Source: DAOTTY01 sp034437575 (GTDB taxonomy: Bacteria > Chloroflexota > Anaerolineae > Aggregatilineales > Phototrophicaceae). Taken from it: a DNA stretch of 64,000 nt. The first letter of the stretch is position 1; every line of letters starts with the position of its first letter. Location of the stretch: assembly GCA_034437575.1 (NCBI GenBank), contig DAOTTY010000081.1:62001-126000 (forward strand). The letters are read 5' to 3'. The translations under genes and the position numbers were made by a program. Below, piece after piece: positions 1 to 8,377 of the stretch. A model generated the notes under the pieces. It was not told the origin of the DNA and did not search any database. It was given only the letters and a program-made list of their open reading frames with translations.

Positions 1-509
1 ATTCGCTTTACGGTCAAGTGATGAGCCAGGTATTTGAAGATCGTTTCGGTGGAGATGATTGTGCCGCCTTTTTGGGTGTCGATTGCAACATCGCCGTGAA
101 CAAGCGGCAGCAGCCCGTTTTTAAGAGCTGTTTGAATGGGTGTAATGGCCATTTCGCGGATTGCGCCATTCTCACAAATAGCTGACGCAGATGGTTGTAA
201 TCTCCAGACGGGTAAACCAGCGTTGTGAAAAGCCGTTGTAACCTTGTGATTGAGTTCAGCGGCGGTGGTGGCAACTTCCGCAAAACCTACCCAGTCATGA
301 GCCGTGCTGACGCCGTTAATGGTGTTGTGTCTTTGGGCGGCAAAGTGACCAAATGAGCCGCTCCCATGACCGATTAAAAGCCTCAGTGACGGATTTTGCT
401 GTTTAGCTTCCACAATTTCCTGGGCGATACGCTCGGTGGTCTGTGCATAGTAGGAGCGCTCGGTGGTCTTGTCTGTGATGAGCGACCCGCCTATTTTTAC
501 AAATATCAT
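1..509 (-). CDS. Isopentenyl phosphate kinase (partial, C-terminus outside window)
   Basis: An open frame runs from an ATG at 509 to the window edge without a stop, giving 169 residues of a protein that is usually about 260 long. It belongs to the amino acid kinase superfamily. Seen: an N-terminal KIGGS nucleotide-binding loop (residues 5-9), the block GHGSGSFGH (47-55), whose last His matches the catalytic His of isopentenyl phosphate kinases, and a later HGD motif near residue 139. Known: the family phosphorylates isopentenyl phosphate to IPP with ATP. The start overlaps the mevalonate kinase stop by one base (TGATG), so translation is probably coupled. A GTG one codon upstream is an alternative start. 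The neighbouring decarboxylase makes IPK more likely than another amino acid kinase. Confidence 0.85.
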   Translation of the reverse strand, partial: MIFVKIGGSLITDKTTERSYYAQTTERIAQEIVEAKQQNPSLRLLIGHGSGSFGHFAAQRHNTINGVSTAHDWVGFAEVATTAAELNHKVTTAFHNAGLPVWRLQPSASAICENGAIREMAITPIQTALKNGLLPLVHGDVAIDTQKGGTIISTETIFKYLAHHLTVKR

Positions 510-1462
510 CACGAGGTTTGGCTTTCCTGTAGGGTGGTTTGAATGGTACGGGTTGCCCCGGCTTGTAGCAATGCTGACACAACCTGATCGGCGCTTGCTG
601 GGTGAACGAGAGCAATCACATTACCGCCGCCGCCACCGCCGGAAAGTTTTGCGCCAAGCGCTCCAGCAGCTTTGGCGCTATCTATAAGGGTATCGAGTTG
701 TGATGTAGAAACACCCAACTGGCGTAGCAGTGACTGGTTTCGATTCATCAATTTGCCAAGTGTGTCCTGGTCGCCCACTTGAATGGCATCCCTGGCGCTT
801 TTGACTACGCTAGCGACATCTGCCATAATGCGTTTGGTTGTTTGGGGATCTGCTTCGTATAGTGACTTGACATACGAGACAGTTTTCTTCGTAGAGGAAG
901 GCACACCGGAGTCTGCGATAATAAAGTTAAATGGTTTACCAGTATAGAGCATGTCAAATGGCTGATGTTGCTGAAAGTACACAGGTTGGCCATACACGAT
1001 AACCGTATTATCGATACCGCTGGGTGTACCATGAAACAGCTTTTCTGTTTGGTAGACGAGGTCATTTATCTTCGCGTAGTCAATTTCCCTATGATAATAT
1101 TTGAAGAGCAACTTAACTATAGCTGTGGAGACAGAGGCACCACTTCCCAATCCACTACCTATAGGCAGTGTAGATTCTAGCATTATATGTATCTTGGGAA
1201 TCTCAACACCTAACACCGCCAATGTGTTTAGAACCGTCACCATCAACGGGTGATCTGGCTGGTCAGCCGTAATAGTCTCATTTGTGTCTAAAGCAAAAAT
1301 GCAAAAATTATCTTGTCCCGGTTGTAGACTAGCAGATGATTGTAACTCAAGCACTGGGATAGCAATTGCAGGAGCGCCGTGTACCACAGCATGCTCACCG
1401 CACAAGATAATTTTCGCCGATGCGTGAGCTGTCAATCTATTCACATCCATATTCGGATTCAT
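509..1462 (-). CDS. mvk: Mevalonate kinase
   Basis: A 317-residue GHMP-family kinase that phosphorylates mevalonate to mevalonate 5-phosphate in the cytoplasm. Seen: the N-terminal substrate motif SAKIILCGEHAVVHG (residues 15-29), the glycine/serine-rich ATP loop PIGSGLGSGAS (100-110), GTPSGIDNT (about 145-153) and a C-terminal LSGGGGGG motif. All are in family order and the length is normal (300-330). The gene is divergent from the decarboxylase with only 22 bases between start codons, so promoters must overlap or lie inside coding sequence. A second ATG four codons in is possible. The downstream IPK gene overlaps its stop. Confidence 0.93.
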   Translation of the reverse strand: MNPNMDVNRLTAHASAKIILCGEHAVVHGAPAIAIPVLELQSSASLQPGQDNFCIFALDTNETITADQPDHPLMVTVLNTLAVLGVEIPKIHIMLESTLPIGSGLGSGASVSTAIVKLLFKYYHREIDYAKINDLVYQTEKLFHGTPSGIDNTVIVYGQPVYFQQHQPFDMLYTGKPFNFIIADSGVPSSTKKTVSYVKSLYEADPQTTKRIMADVASVVKSARDAIQVGDQDTLGKLMNRNQSLLRQLGVSTSQLDTLIDSAKAAGALGAKLSGGGGGGNVIALVHPASADQVVSALLQAGATRTIQTTLQESQTS

Positions 1463-1484
1463 CAGTCAGGTAATCAATCAGCAT

Positions 1485-2471
1485 ATGACAGTTACAACAC
1501 TTTACGCAAAAGCACGCGCTTTTTCCAATATCGCTTTTATTAAGTATTGGGGAAATCAGGATAACGATCTGCGTATACCTATGAATTCGTCAATAAGCAT
1601 GAACTTGGATGGACTGTTTACAGAAACATCAGTCTTGTGGTCACCAGATATGACACGGCACACTCTGAACCTTAATGGAACTGAAGCAAGTGGGCATGTA
1701 CTTGATCGAGTATCTAACCACCTAGAGGTTATTAAGGAGCGGTACCACATTGAGGGGTTTGCACAGGTTGAATCCGTTAATAACTTCCCAATGGGGGCAG
1801 GAATCGCCTCTTCGGCATCTGCTTTCGCAGCACTCGCGTTAGCAGCGACAAAAGCGGCTAACCAAAACCTGGATGAAAAAGAGCTATCAACAGTAGCCCG
1901 TTTGGGGTCTGGATCAGCAGCACGATCAATTCCTGGCGGATTTGTCATCTGGAAGAGCGGCACCAGTCACGAGACATCCTATGCAGAAACTTTTGCTGAA
2001 CCAGATCATTGGAATCTGGTGGACATTGTGGCTATATTAAGTCAGGAACATAAGCCTACTGGTAGCACTCAGGGGCATCGTCTCGCGCCAACGAGTGCAT
2101 TGCAACTATCCAGGATTGAAAGCGCTGAAAAACGTTTGCATACCTGCCAGCAAGCTATTTTTAACAAGGACTTCAACACATTTGCACACATTGTCGAGCT
2201 TGATAGCAACATGATGCATGCGGTCATGATGACAAGCAATCCGGTATTGATGTACTGGGAACCTACATCCGTAGACATTATGAAGCAAGTACCGCGCTGG
2301 CGGCAGGAAGGCATCAATGTTTGCTACACAATGGATGCTGGCGCTAACGTACACTGCATTTGCCTACAAGCCGATGCACAGCGCGTGCGTGATCGCCTGG
2401 ATGCGATGGCCGGCGTACAACACACGTTGCTGGCTCGTCCTGGGGATGCAGCCCACTTAATAGAAAGTTAA
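1485..2471 (+). CDS. Mevalonate phosphate / diphosphate decarboxylase (phosphomevalonate type favoured)
   Basis: A 328-residue GHMP-fold decarboxylase. Compared with yeast mevalonate diphosphate decarboxylase, the catalytic Lys (K20 in KYWG), Arg (R147 in GSGSAARS) and Asp (D284 in MDAGAN) are present, as are the ATP loop GIASSASAF (residues 107-115) and STQGH. The residue after KYWG is Asn24, where classical enzymes have a Lys contacting the diphosphate. Known: Roseiflexus and haloarchaeal homologues decarboxylate mevalonate 5-phosphate to isopentenyl phosphate. With an IPK gene next door, that substrate is the better inference, but mevalonate diphosphate cannot be excluded. Confidence 0.88.
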   Translation: MTVTTLYAKARAFSNIAFIKYWGNQDNDLRIPMNSSISMNLDGLFTETSVLWSPDMTRHTLNLNGTEASGHVLDRVSNHLEVIKERYHIEGFAQVESVNNFPMGAGIASSASAFAALALAATKAANQNLDEKELSTVARLGSGSAARSIPGGFVIWKSGTSHETSYAETFAEPDHWNLVDIVAILSQEHKPTGSTQGHRLAPTSALQLSRIESAEKRLHTCQQAIFNKDFNTFAHIVELDSNMMHAVMMTSNPVLMYWEPTSVDIMKQVPRWRQEGINVCYTMDAGANVHCICLQADAQRVRDRLDAMAGVQHTLLARPGDAAHLIES

Positions 2472-2520
2472 ATCCGGGCTTGTGTATGCACTTTTCTGAC
2501 GCGATACCGACCACGACGTG

Positions 2521-2529
2521 TGCTATACT
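2521..2529 (+). promoter_or_regulatory. Extended -10 promoter for the site-2 protease gene
   Basis: TGCTATACT matches an extended -10 element (TGn followed by TATACT) and lies 39 bases before the ATG at 2568. No good -35 is seen at 17 bases, as is usual for extended -10 promoters. Confidence 0.4.
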
Positions 2530-2567
2530 TTGATAGATAAACTCCTACCCCATGAGGTTTCAACTCC

Positions 2568-4010
2568 ATGTCTAATTTGATAGATATTTTGCTTGGCAAT
2601 GATGGCCTAGCAGCCTTAGTCGCCTTTGCCCTGGTATTGATCCCGGCTGTCATTATTCACGAGTTGGGCCATCTTTTTGCGGGCAAATCCGTCGGTATCA
2701 CAATTCTAGAGTTTGGTATTGGCTTTCCGCCGCGTATTGGCCGTTTGTTTGAGTGGCGTGGCACAGAGTTTACCGTCAATTGGTTACCGTTGGGTGGGTT
2801 TGTTCGCCCTTTGGGTGAAGATATAGTGCGACAGCAAGGGGAAGAGGCTGAGAATTTAGATCGCCAAGAGGCTATAGAACGCGGTTTTACGCAGGTTAAA
2901 TCGGTAAACGAAGCAAGGCCCCTACAACGTATCCTGTTTTTATCTGCTGGCGCTATCGCCAATCTTGTGAGTGCCTATCTGATTTTTGTACTCATTGGCA
3001 CGATGGGTGTGCCCGGGCAAACACTTGAAGTTGCATCTATTGGTTCCAACTCCATTCTCTATCAGGCAGGCTTGCGCCAGCAGGATGTTATAGAAAAGGT
3101 GAACGGTGAGTTCTTCCTGACATCTGATGATTTCCTGACGGAATGGGCAAATACACCTGCGGGAGAAACAGTTGAAATCATCGCTCGGCGTGGCTCAGAA
3201 GGGGAAATTGTGCCAATAAATGTCCCTGGGGGTGAGTATACCAGTGTTCAAACGCCGGATATTCTTGTCAGAGTATCTGGCATTGCGAGTCAATCTCCGG
3301 CAGAAGAAGCGGGGATGCAACCCGGCGATCTTGTACTGACATTTAACGAGGAGGAGGTCAGCTCTGTACAGGAATTGATTACTCTAACTGGCGAGAATCT
3401 TGGCGAATCGGTTGACTTGAAACTGCTGCGGAATGGTGAGACGGTTGAGTTATCTCTCGTCCCGCGTGAAAACCCACCAGAGGGTGAGGGTTCTATGGGA
3501 ATCCAGATAGACGGTGCTTTTTACGATGAAAGCACGTCCATCGCTTATCAGCCAATTTTCAATCAGGTCATTGTGGAATTGTCTGCACTTCAGGCTGCAA
3601 GGTACGGCGTGGAACGTTTCGCTGATTTATTCAGCACAATTGCCGATATTCCATCACAAATTCGACAAGGTAATATCAGTGCTGCCGACGCCCGCCCTGT
3701 CAGTGTTGTGGGCATTAGCCAGGCAGGCGGCGTTTTCCTACGCGAAAGTATTGAGCAGCAGCGCCCTGTTGTGATCCTGGATTTCATTGCGCTCATCAGC
3801 ATCGCGTTGGGCCTCACGAATCTGCTGCCACTTCCAGCGCTAGATGGTGGTCGTATTCTATTTGTTTTAATTGAGATGGTGCGTGGTCGGCCCATCCCGC
3901 CAGAGCGCGAGGGTGTGGTACATTTGCTTGGCTTGATATTTCTTCTTTCCGTGACGGTTGTTGTTGTCATTAATGACATCATCAATCCCATTACCAATCA
4001 AATTCCATAA
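2568..4010 (+). CDS. rseP: Site-2 protease, RseP/M50 family, with two PDZ domains
   Basis: A 480-residue membrane metalloprotease that cuts transmembrane segments, for example of anti-sigma factors. Seen: the zinc motif HELGH (residues 31-35) inside the first hydrophobic segment, a second membrane segment near 130-150, two PDZ-like regions at about 150-215 and 225-305 (the second has SPAEEAGMQPGD), and the third zinc-ligand motif ALDGGR (about 424-429) within hydrophobic helices ending near 475. E. coli RseP is about 450 residues, so length is normal. The HEAT protein starts 17 bases downstream. No anti-sigma factor is in the window. Confidence 0.92.
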   Translation: MSNLIDILLGNDGLAALVAFALVLIPAVIIHELGHLFAGKSVGITILEFGIGFPPRIGRLFEWRGTEFTVNWLPLGGFVRPLGEDIVRQQGEEAENLDRQEAIERGFTQVKSVNEARPLQRILFLSAGAIANLVSAYLIFVLIGTMGVPGQTLEVASIGSNSILYQAGLRQQDVIEKVNGEFFLTSDDFLTEWANTPAGETVEIIARRGSEGEIVPINVPGGEYTSVQTPDILVRVSGIASQSPAEEAGMQPGDLVLTFNEEEVSSVQELITLTGENLGESVDLKLLRNGETVELSLVPRENPPEGEGSMGIQIDGAFYDESTSIAYQPIFNQVIVELSALQAARYGVERFADLFSTIADIPSQIRQGNISAADARPVSVVGISQAGGVFLRESIEQQRPVVILDFIALISIALGLTNLLPLPALDGGRILFVLIEMVRGRPIPPEREGVVHLLGLIFLLSVTVVVVINDIINPITNQIP

Positions 4011-4027
4011 GCATAAGGTGGCAACCT

Positions 4028-5017
4028 ATGACCAATGACTTTGAACATGAGATCAGAGAATTAGAAACTAGCAAAGTCAGCCTCCTGGAGGCACTCAACG
4101 TGCTTTATGAGGCACCAAATAGCAAAAGTAGTACAGTATCTTACGGGCTGTCTGGTGTGGTTGCCGCCGAAGACCTTCAAGCATTCAGGAAATTTTGGCG
4201 TAGCATAACTACAGAAGCGCGTTATCAGTTGCTAAGACATTTGGTAGACGTAAGTGAAGCCAATGTCGAATTGCAATATGCCTCCATTGGGTTCATTGCG
4301 CTGGAGGATGAGGACGTATATGTACGTGCGGCAGCGCTAGACCTGCTGTGGGAAAATGAATCGTCTGAGTTGCTAGATAAAGTGGTATACATGGCTCAGT
4401 GGGATGCAAGTGATGAAGTTCGTGCTGCCGCACTGTCTGCCCTTGGGCGCTTTATTCTGCTAGGTGAATATGGCAAACTAACCGAGGCCCAACGCACGCT
4501 TGCCCAGGATACTGCTATTCAGGTATGGAACAACCATAGTGAGGTGGCATCTGTGCGACGGCGAGCTATGGAAGCCATCGCTAATAGCAGCCACGATGCC
4601 GTGCCTGAAATCATCGAAGAAGGTTATAGTAGCCACGACTCCCGATTGGTTGTAGGTGCTGTGTATGCTATGGGACGAAGCTATGACTCGGTTTGGGCCG
4701 AGAAAGTGCTGCAAGAAATGGACAACCCTGATCCGGCAATCCGCTATGAGGCGGTGCGTGCCAGCGGTGAATTGGCAATTGAAGAGGCTATCCCATCGCT
4801 GGGTCGTTTGGCTCTCAATGACGACCGAGACATCCAGGAAACAGCGGTTTGGGCAATCGGTGAGATTGGTGGGAAAAGCGCTATTGATTTGTTGGAGTCA
4901 CTGGCAGAGCAACTGGCAGATGAGGATGATGACTGGGACGATATTTTTGAAGACGCTATTGGTAATGCAAATTTAGGGGCGGGCATGATTGATGTACCCG
5001 ACATCCTGGACCTGTAA
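4028..5017 (+). CDS. HEAT-repeat protein
   Basis: A 329-residue soluble protein, all helical in appearance. From about residue 75 to 300 it is built of HEAT-like repeats, for example the segments with VYVRAAALDLLWE, DEVRAAALSALGRF, SRLVVGAVYAMGRS, PAIRYEAVRASGEL and RDIQETAVWAIGEIGG. The C-terminus is acidic. HEAT arrays are protein-interaction scaffolds and no enzymatic motif is visible. It lies 17 bases after the protease gene with a good Shine-Dalgarno (AAGGTGG), so it is probably in the same operon. Function unknown. Confidence 0.8.
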   Translation: MTNDFEHEIRELETSKVSLLEALNVLYEAPNSKSSTVSYGLSGVVAAEDLQAFRKFWRSITTEARYQLLRHLVDVSEANVELQYASIGFIALEDEDVYVRAAALDLLWENESSELLDKVVYMAQWDASDEVRAAALSALGRFILLGEYGKLTEAQRTLAQDTAIQVWNNHSEVASVRRRAMEAIANSSHDAVPEIIEEGYSSHDSRLVVGAVYAMGRSYDSVWAEKVLQEMDNPDPAIRYEAVRASGELAIEEAIPSLGRLALNDDRDIQETAVWAIGEIGGKSAIDLLESLAEQLADEDDDWDDIFEDAIGNANLGAGMIDVPDILDL

Positions 5018-5076
5018 TTTTGATTAAGGGTGAAAAGGGGACGCTGCGGGCTATCTGCAACGCCCGTACCGGCGCT

Positions 5077-5406
5077 TTAGAGGTCGAAGATGGCTTGCAA
5101 TTTCATAGCAAGGCTCATGTCACCTTTTACACGCAATTTGCCGCTCATAAAAGCCTGCATGGCCTTTGAGCGGCCATACACCATATCAGCAAAGTCGTTT
5201 TTAGCCGCGATCAAAGTCATCTGCGGTTCGTCTGCCTGCCCCTCGTGAATCTCTAAGGTCTCTCCTTTAACCTCTAGCCAGTATCGGTTCTCATCTCCAT
5301 CTGTGATATTGAACTGGATAACGGTATCAAGATTTTGTGCCTTATCTGGCTTGTATTGCTGCCGCATTTTTTCCAGAAGTGACATAATCTCGTTTGTACC
5401 TGTCAT
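5077..5406 (-). CDS. SCP-2 sterol-carrier domain protein
   Basis: A 109-residue single-domain protein of the SCP-2 family, which binds acyl or sterol-like lipids in a hydrophobic tunnel. The pattern IQFNITDG, YWLEVKGE, MTLIAAKNDFADM and the end MSGKLRVKGDMSLAMKLQAIF is typical of stand-alone SCP-2 domains. The start has a strong AGGAGA ribosome site six bases upstream. It is convergent with the HEAT gene and divergent from the propeller gene at 5494. Its ligand cannot be read from sequence. Confidence 0.85.
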   Translation of the reverse strand: MTGTNEIMSLLEKMRQQYKPDKAQNLDTVIQFNITDGDENRYWLEVKGETLEIHEGQADEPQMTLIAAKNDFADMVYGRSKAMQAFMSGKLRVKGDMSLAMKLQAIFDL

Positions 5407-5493
5407 GATACTCTCCTTGCATATTAACTTTATGGCGTCTCGCGCAGCAGTATACTTTGAAAATGTAAGTCACCCTATAGAGGAATCAAGATA

Positions 5494-6798
5494 ATGTTAA
5501 AGTTGAACACAGCGATACGTGGCCAGGTCTTTGCTTTCGTCATCATTTTGCCGTTGCTTTTGGGTACCCATACGGTTCTGGCTCAAGAGGCGCGTGAGCG
5601 TGAAAGCACGATTGATTTGCAAGGCAGCATAGCGATCATCGGTAATGATCGCAATGTTTACCTGTTCGGCCCAGCAAACGTGGAAGCAATACAGATTACG
5701 GATGACGCAGAAGCTACCGAGGATGGCTATCGTCTTTATACATGGCCGACATGGTCTACGGATGGGCGTTTGGCCTACTTTTCTATGTCGCTGGCAGATG
5801 GGGCCACAGTTACAACACAGGCTTACGTTGCCTCCGAAAATGATGGTGATCTTATTTACACTGGAGAGGGTAACGTATTCAATTACGCATCCTGGGCACC
5901 GGAAAACTGCGATTCAGAATCTGAATGCCGTGTTCTGTCTATCCTCATGAATAGCGCTGGTGGTGGCTTGTTCGTAGAAAATATTCGCGATCAGGTTGAG
6001 GGAAACCCGAATACGACGATTGGGCGCGGTGGACCATTTTATTATAGTTGGAGTCCAGATGGGCAGCAGATGATTTGGCAACGCAACAACAATCGCCTCG
6101 ATATTTACGAGGTGGGGACAGATGATGCAACGACGCAACTTGACCAGCAACCCGGCGTGTTTCAAGCGCCCCATTGGTCCCCAGTAGATGATAGACTCCT
6201 GTTTGGTAAACTCAACCTAGATACGCGCACGACCGACCTTGTTGTTGTTTCTGGCGATGATGAAACAGCATTGGCCACTGACCTTGATGGCATTCTGTAC
6301 TTCGCTTGGTCACCAGATGGAGAGAAAGTTGCCTATGTGGACGGCGGTGGCCCACTGACGGTAGTTGACGCACAAACAGGCGAACTAATCTCAGAAACAC
6401 TGGTTGGTGGTGTCGCATCGTTCTTCTGGTCGCCGGATAGCTCAAAACTTGCGTATATCACATTAGCCACCCCCGCCGACTCGTCAACAGCCCAGGCGAA
6501 TATGCTCATTAACTATCAACAGCAGTCCTCACAGATCGCATGGTCTGTGTTAGATGTGCAAACGGGTGACATCAACCGATATGGAGGCTTTACACCGACG
6601 CGGGATATGGTTTATATGTTTACGTACTTTGACCAGTTTAGCCGCAGCCACCAAATCTGGTCACCCGATAGTCGCTATATCGTGTACAGTGAAGTGCTGG
6701 ATGATACCCCAACGATCAATATTCTCGATACTCGGTTGGATTCAACGGTGCCTGTGTTCATTTCTGAGGGCACGCTGGGCATTTGGAGCTTCAATTAG
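5494..6798 (+). CDS. Exported TolB-like beta-propeller protein
   Basis: 434 residues with a Sec signal peptide (basic start, hydrophobic segment about 10-27, cleavage after VLAQ near residue 31). The rest has repeated WSPDG/WSPD motifs (YYSWSPDGQQ, HWSPVDDR, FAWSPDGEK, FFWSPDSSK, IWSPDSRY), each opening a blade of a PD40/WD40-like propeller, as in TolB. Known: such proteins bind other envelope proteins or ligands. There is no catalytic signature. The 3' end overlaps the start of the LysM-M23 lipoprotein gene, so the two are probably co-transcribed. A TATACT -10-like element lies at 5451-5456. Confidence 0.78.
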   Translation: MLKLNTAIRGQVFAFVIILPLLLGTHTVLAQEARERESTIDLQGSIAIIGNDRNVYLFGPANVEAIQITDDAEATEDGYRLYTWPTWSTDGRLAYFSMSLADGATVTTQAYVASENDGDLIYTGEGNVFNYASWAPENCDSESECRVLSILMNSAGGGLFVENIRDQVEGNPNTTIGRGGPFYYSWSPDGQQMIWQRNNNRLDIYEVGTDDATTQLDQQPGVFQAPHWSPVDDRLLFGKLNLDTRTTDLVVVSGDDETALATDLDGILYFAWSPDGEKVAYVDGGGPLTVVDAQTGELISETLVGGVASFFWSPDSSKLAYITLATPADSSTAQANMLINYQQQSSQIAWSVLDVQTGDINRYGGFTPTRDMVYMFTYFDQFSRSHQIWSPDSRYIVYSEVLDDTPTINILDTRLDSTVPVFISEGTLGIWSFN

Positions 6799-8362
6799 TA
6801 AAACGCGCTCACCTGTACTGGTAACAGCCAGTGTGGTTTTACTCACACTGGCCTGTGCCCGAACACAACCGGATGTCATTATCGTTACGGCGACGTTTGA
6901 TGTAGCCGATAATACCGTTTTATCCGCGCCCACTGCCATTCAAGAGATGCCCGTTACCGCGATTGAACGCCCTACGCCAAACCCCACCAGGCCGCGCCCC
7001 TCAACGGCCAGTACAGAATATACAGTTCAACAGGGGGATACACTGGCTGGTATTGCTGTTGCGAATGGCGTTAGCCTCGAACTTCTCAGTGAAATCAATC
7101 AGTTGGACAATCCCAACCTGCTCACCGTAGGGCAGGTATTGCAATTACCTGCCCCGCCCACAGATGAGACACCATCCTATAAGATTATCTCCGATGTACG
7201 GTTTGTCAGGAGCGCGTCTGCAAATGGGTTTCATGTGCAGCAGTTCGTCAGCCAGCAAACAGGGTATATCCGCGATGCTGTTGAACCAGTGGAACTGAGC
7301 CGATCTAGTGGCATACGTGAGGAAATCCAACTACCAGCGGCGCAGATTGTAGAGCGGGTATCTATTGAGTTTAGTGTGGACCCCCGGTTATTGCTTGCCT
7401 TGCTGGAATATCGTTCAGGCTGGCTGACGCGCCCCGTACTATCTGAAGAAGCGCGGCGCTTCCCTATGGGGGAAGTTAACGAGAACCGTGAGGGCCTATA
7501 TAAACAGCTCGCCTGGGCCGCTAACCAATTGAATGCAGGCTATTATGGTTATAAATATCGTGGCATAGAGACTCTCACATTTGATGGTGGCGAACGCCTG
7601 CGCTACAACACTGCACTGAACCCAGGAACAATTGGCGTTCAGTACTTCCTCAGCTTGAACAACACCTATGCCAATTGGCTTCAGCAGGCAAGCCCGGGTA
7701 ACTTTGATGCGTTTTACCTGTCACTCTTTGGTGATCCCTTTGCTGAGGAGACACAGCTACTTGTTCCCGTTAATTTACAACAACCTGACTTTATCCTTCC
7801 GTTTTCTGATAATGAAGTGTGGTTTTACACAGGTGGGCCACACGGTGCTTGGGGGAGTGGTAGTGCATGGAGTGCCATCGATTTTGCGCCACCAGATGAG
7901 CCGTCCACCGTCGCCTCAGCCTGTTACACGTCCCAATTTGCAGTACGTGCCATTGCAGATGGTCACATCACACGAAGTGCAGACGGCATGGTTATACATG
8001 ATTTGGATGATGACCGGGATGATACAACAGGGTGGGTAATTCTGTACTTGCACATAGCCAGCATAAATCGCGTTGTGCCTGATATACAGGTTTCAGCAGG
8101 TGATGTTATCGGGTATGCGTCCTGCGAGGGTGGATTCTCTACGGCAACACACATGCATGTTGCCCGCCGTTATAACGGTGAATGGATTCCAGCATATTGT
8201 CATCATTGTGATGAAACAACGACAGTACCCGCATTCAATATGGGTGGATGGTCGGTCATTGGGTTTGATGGGCAGGAATATCAGGGCATTATGGTGCGCG
8301 ACAACGAGCGCAGGCAAGCAGAGCAGGGGCGTCAGAACCCAATTAACCGAATTGCGTGGTAG
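6794..8362 (+). CDS. LysM-M23 peptidase lipoprotein (start uncertain)
   Basis: About 522 residues. A lipoprotein signal with lipobox LTLAC begins right where the upstream gene ends. Next come a Thr-Pro linker, a LysM domain (YTVQQGDTLAGIA to VGQVLQLP), a central domain of unknown fold, and a C-terminal LytM/M23 domain with an upstream H..D pair (HGAWGSG, AIDFA) and the HMH motif. M23 enzymes are zinc endopeptidases cutting peptidoglycan cross-bridges. The start is odd: the only codon giving a proper signal peptide with K and R in the n-region is ATT at 6794, five bases after GGAG. In-frame ATG at 6701 and GTG at 6833 are alternatives, but the first overlaps the upstream gene by about 98 bases and the second lacks the n-region. 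Confidence 0.82.
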   Translation: MSKTRSPVLVTASVVLLTLACARTQPDVIIVTATFDVADNTVLSAPTAIQEMPVTAIERPTPNPTRPRPSTASTEYTVQQGDTLAGIAVANGVSLELLSEINQLDNPNLLTVGQVLQLPAPPTDETPSYKIISDVRFVRSASANGFHVQQFVSQQTGYIRDAVEPVELSRSSGIREEIQLPAAQIVERVSIEFSVDPRLLLALLEYRSGWLTRPVLSEEARRFPMGEVNENREGLYKQLAWAANQLNAGYYGYKYRGIETLTFDGGERLRYNTALNPGTIGVQYFLSLNNTYANWLQQASPGNFDAFYLSLFGDPFAEETQLLVPVNLQQPDFILPFSDNEVWFYTGGPHGAWGSGSAWSAIDFAPPDEPSTVASACYTSQFAVRAIADGHITRSADGMVIHDLDDDRDDTTGWVILYLHIASINRVVPDIQVSAGDVIGYASCEGGFSTATHMHVARRYNGEWIPAYCHHCDETTTVPAFNMGGWSVIGFDGQEYQGIMVRDNERRQAEQGRQNPINRIAW

Positions 8363-8377
8363 CTTAAGAGATACAGA

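Noticed and set aside
14..283. Open frame on the minus strand reading MRKLPPPPLNS
   Set aside because: It is the wrong frame within the isopentenyl phosphate kinase gene, which reads through the same bases with clear family motifs.
5494..8362. Single fused gene made of the propeller and the LysM-M23 protein
   Set aside because: The first gene ends in a clean stop and the second has its own lipobox signal, so they are two genes that overlap by a few bases.
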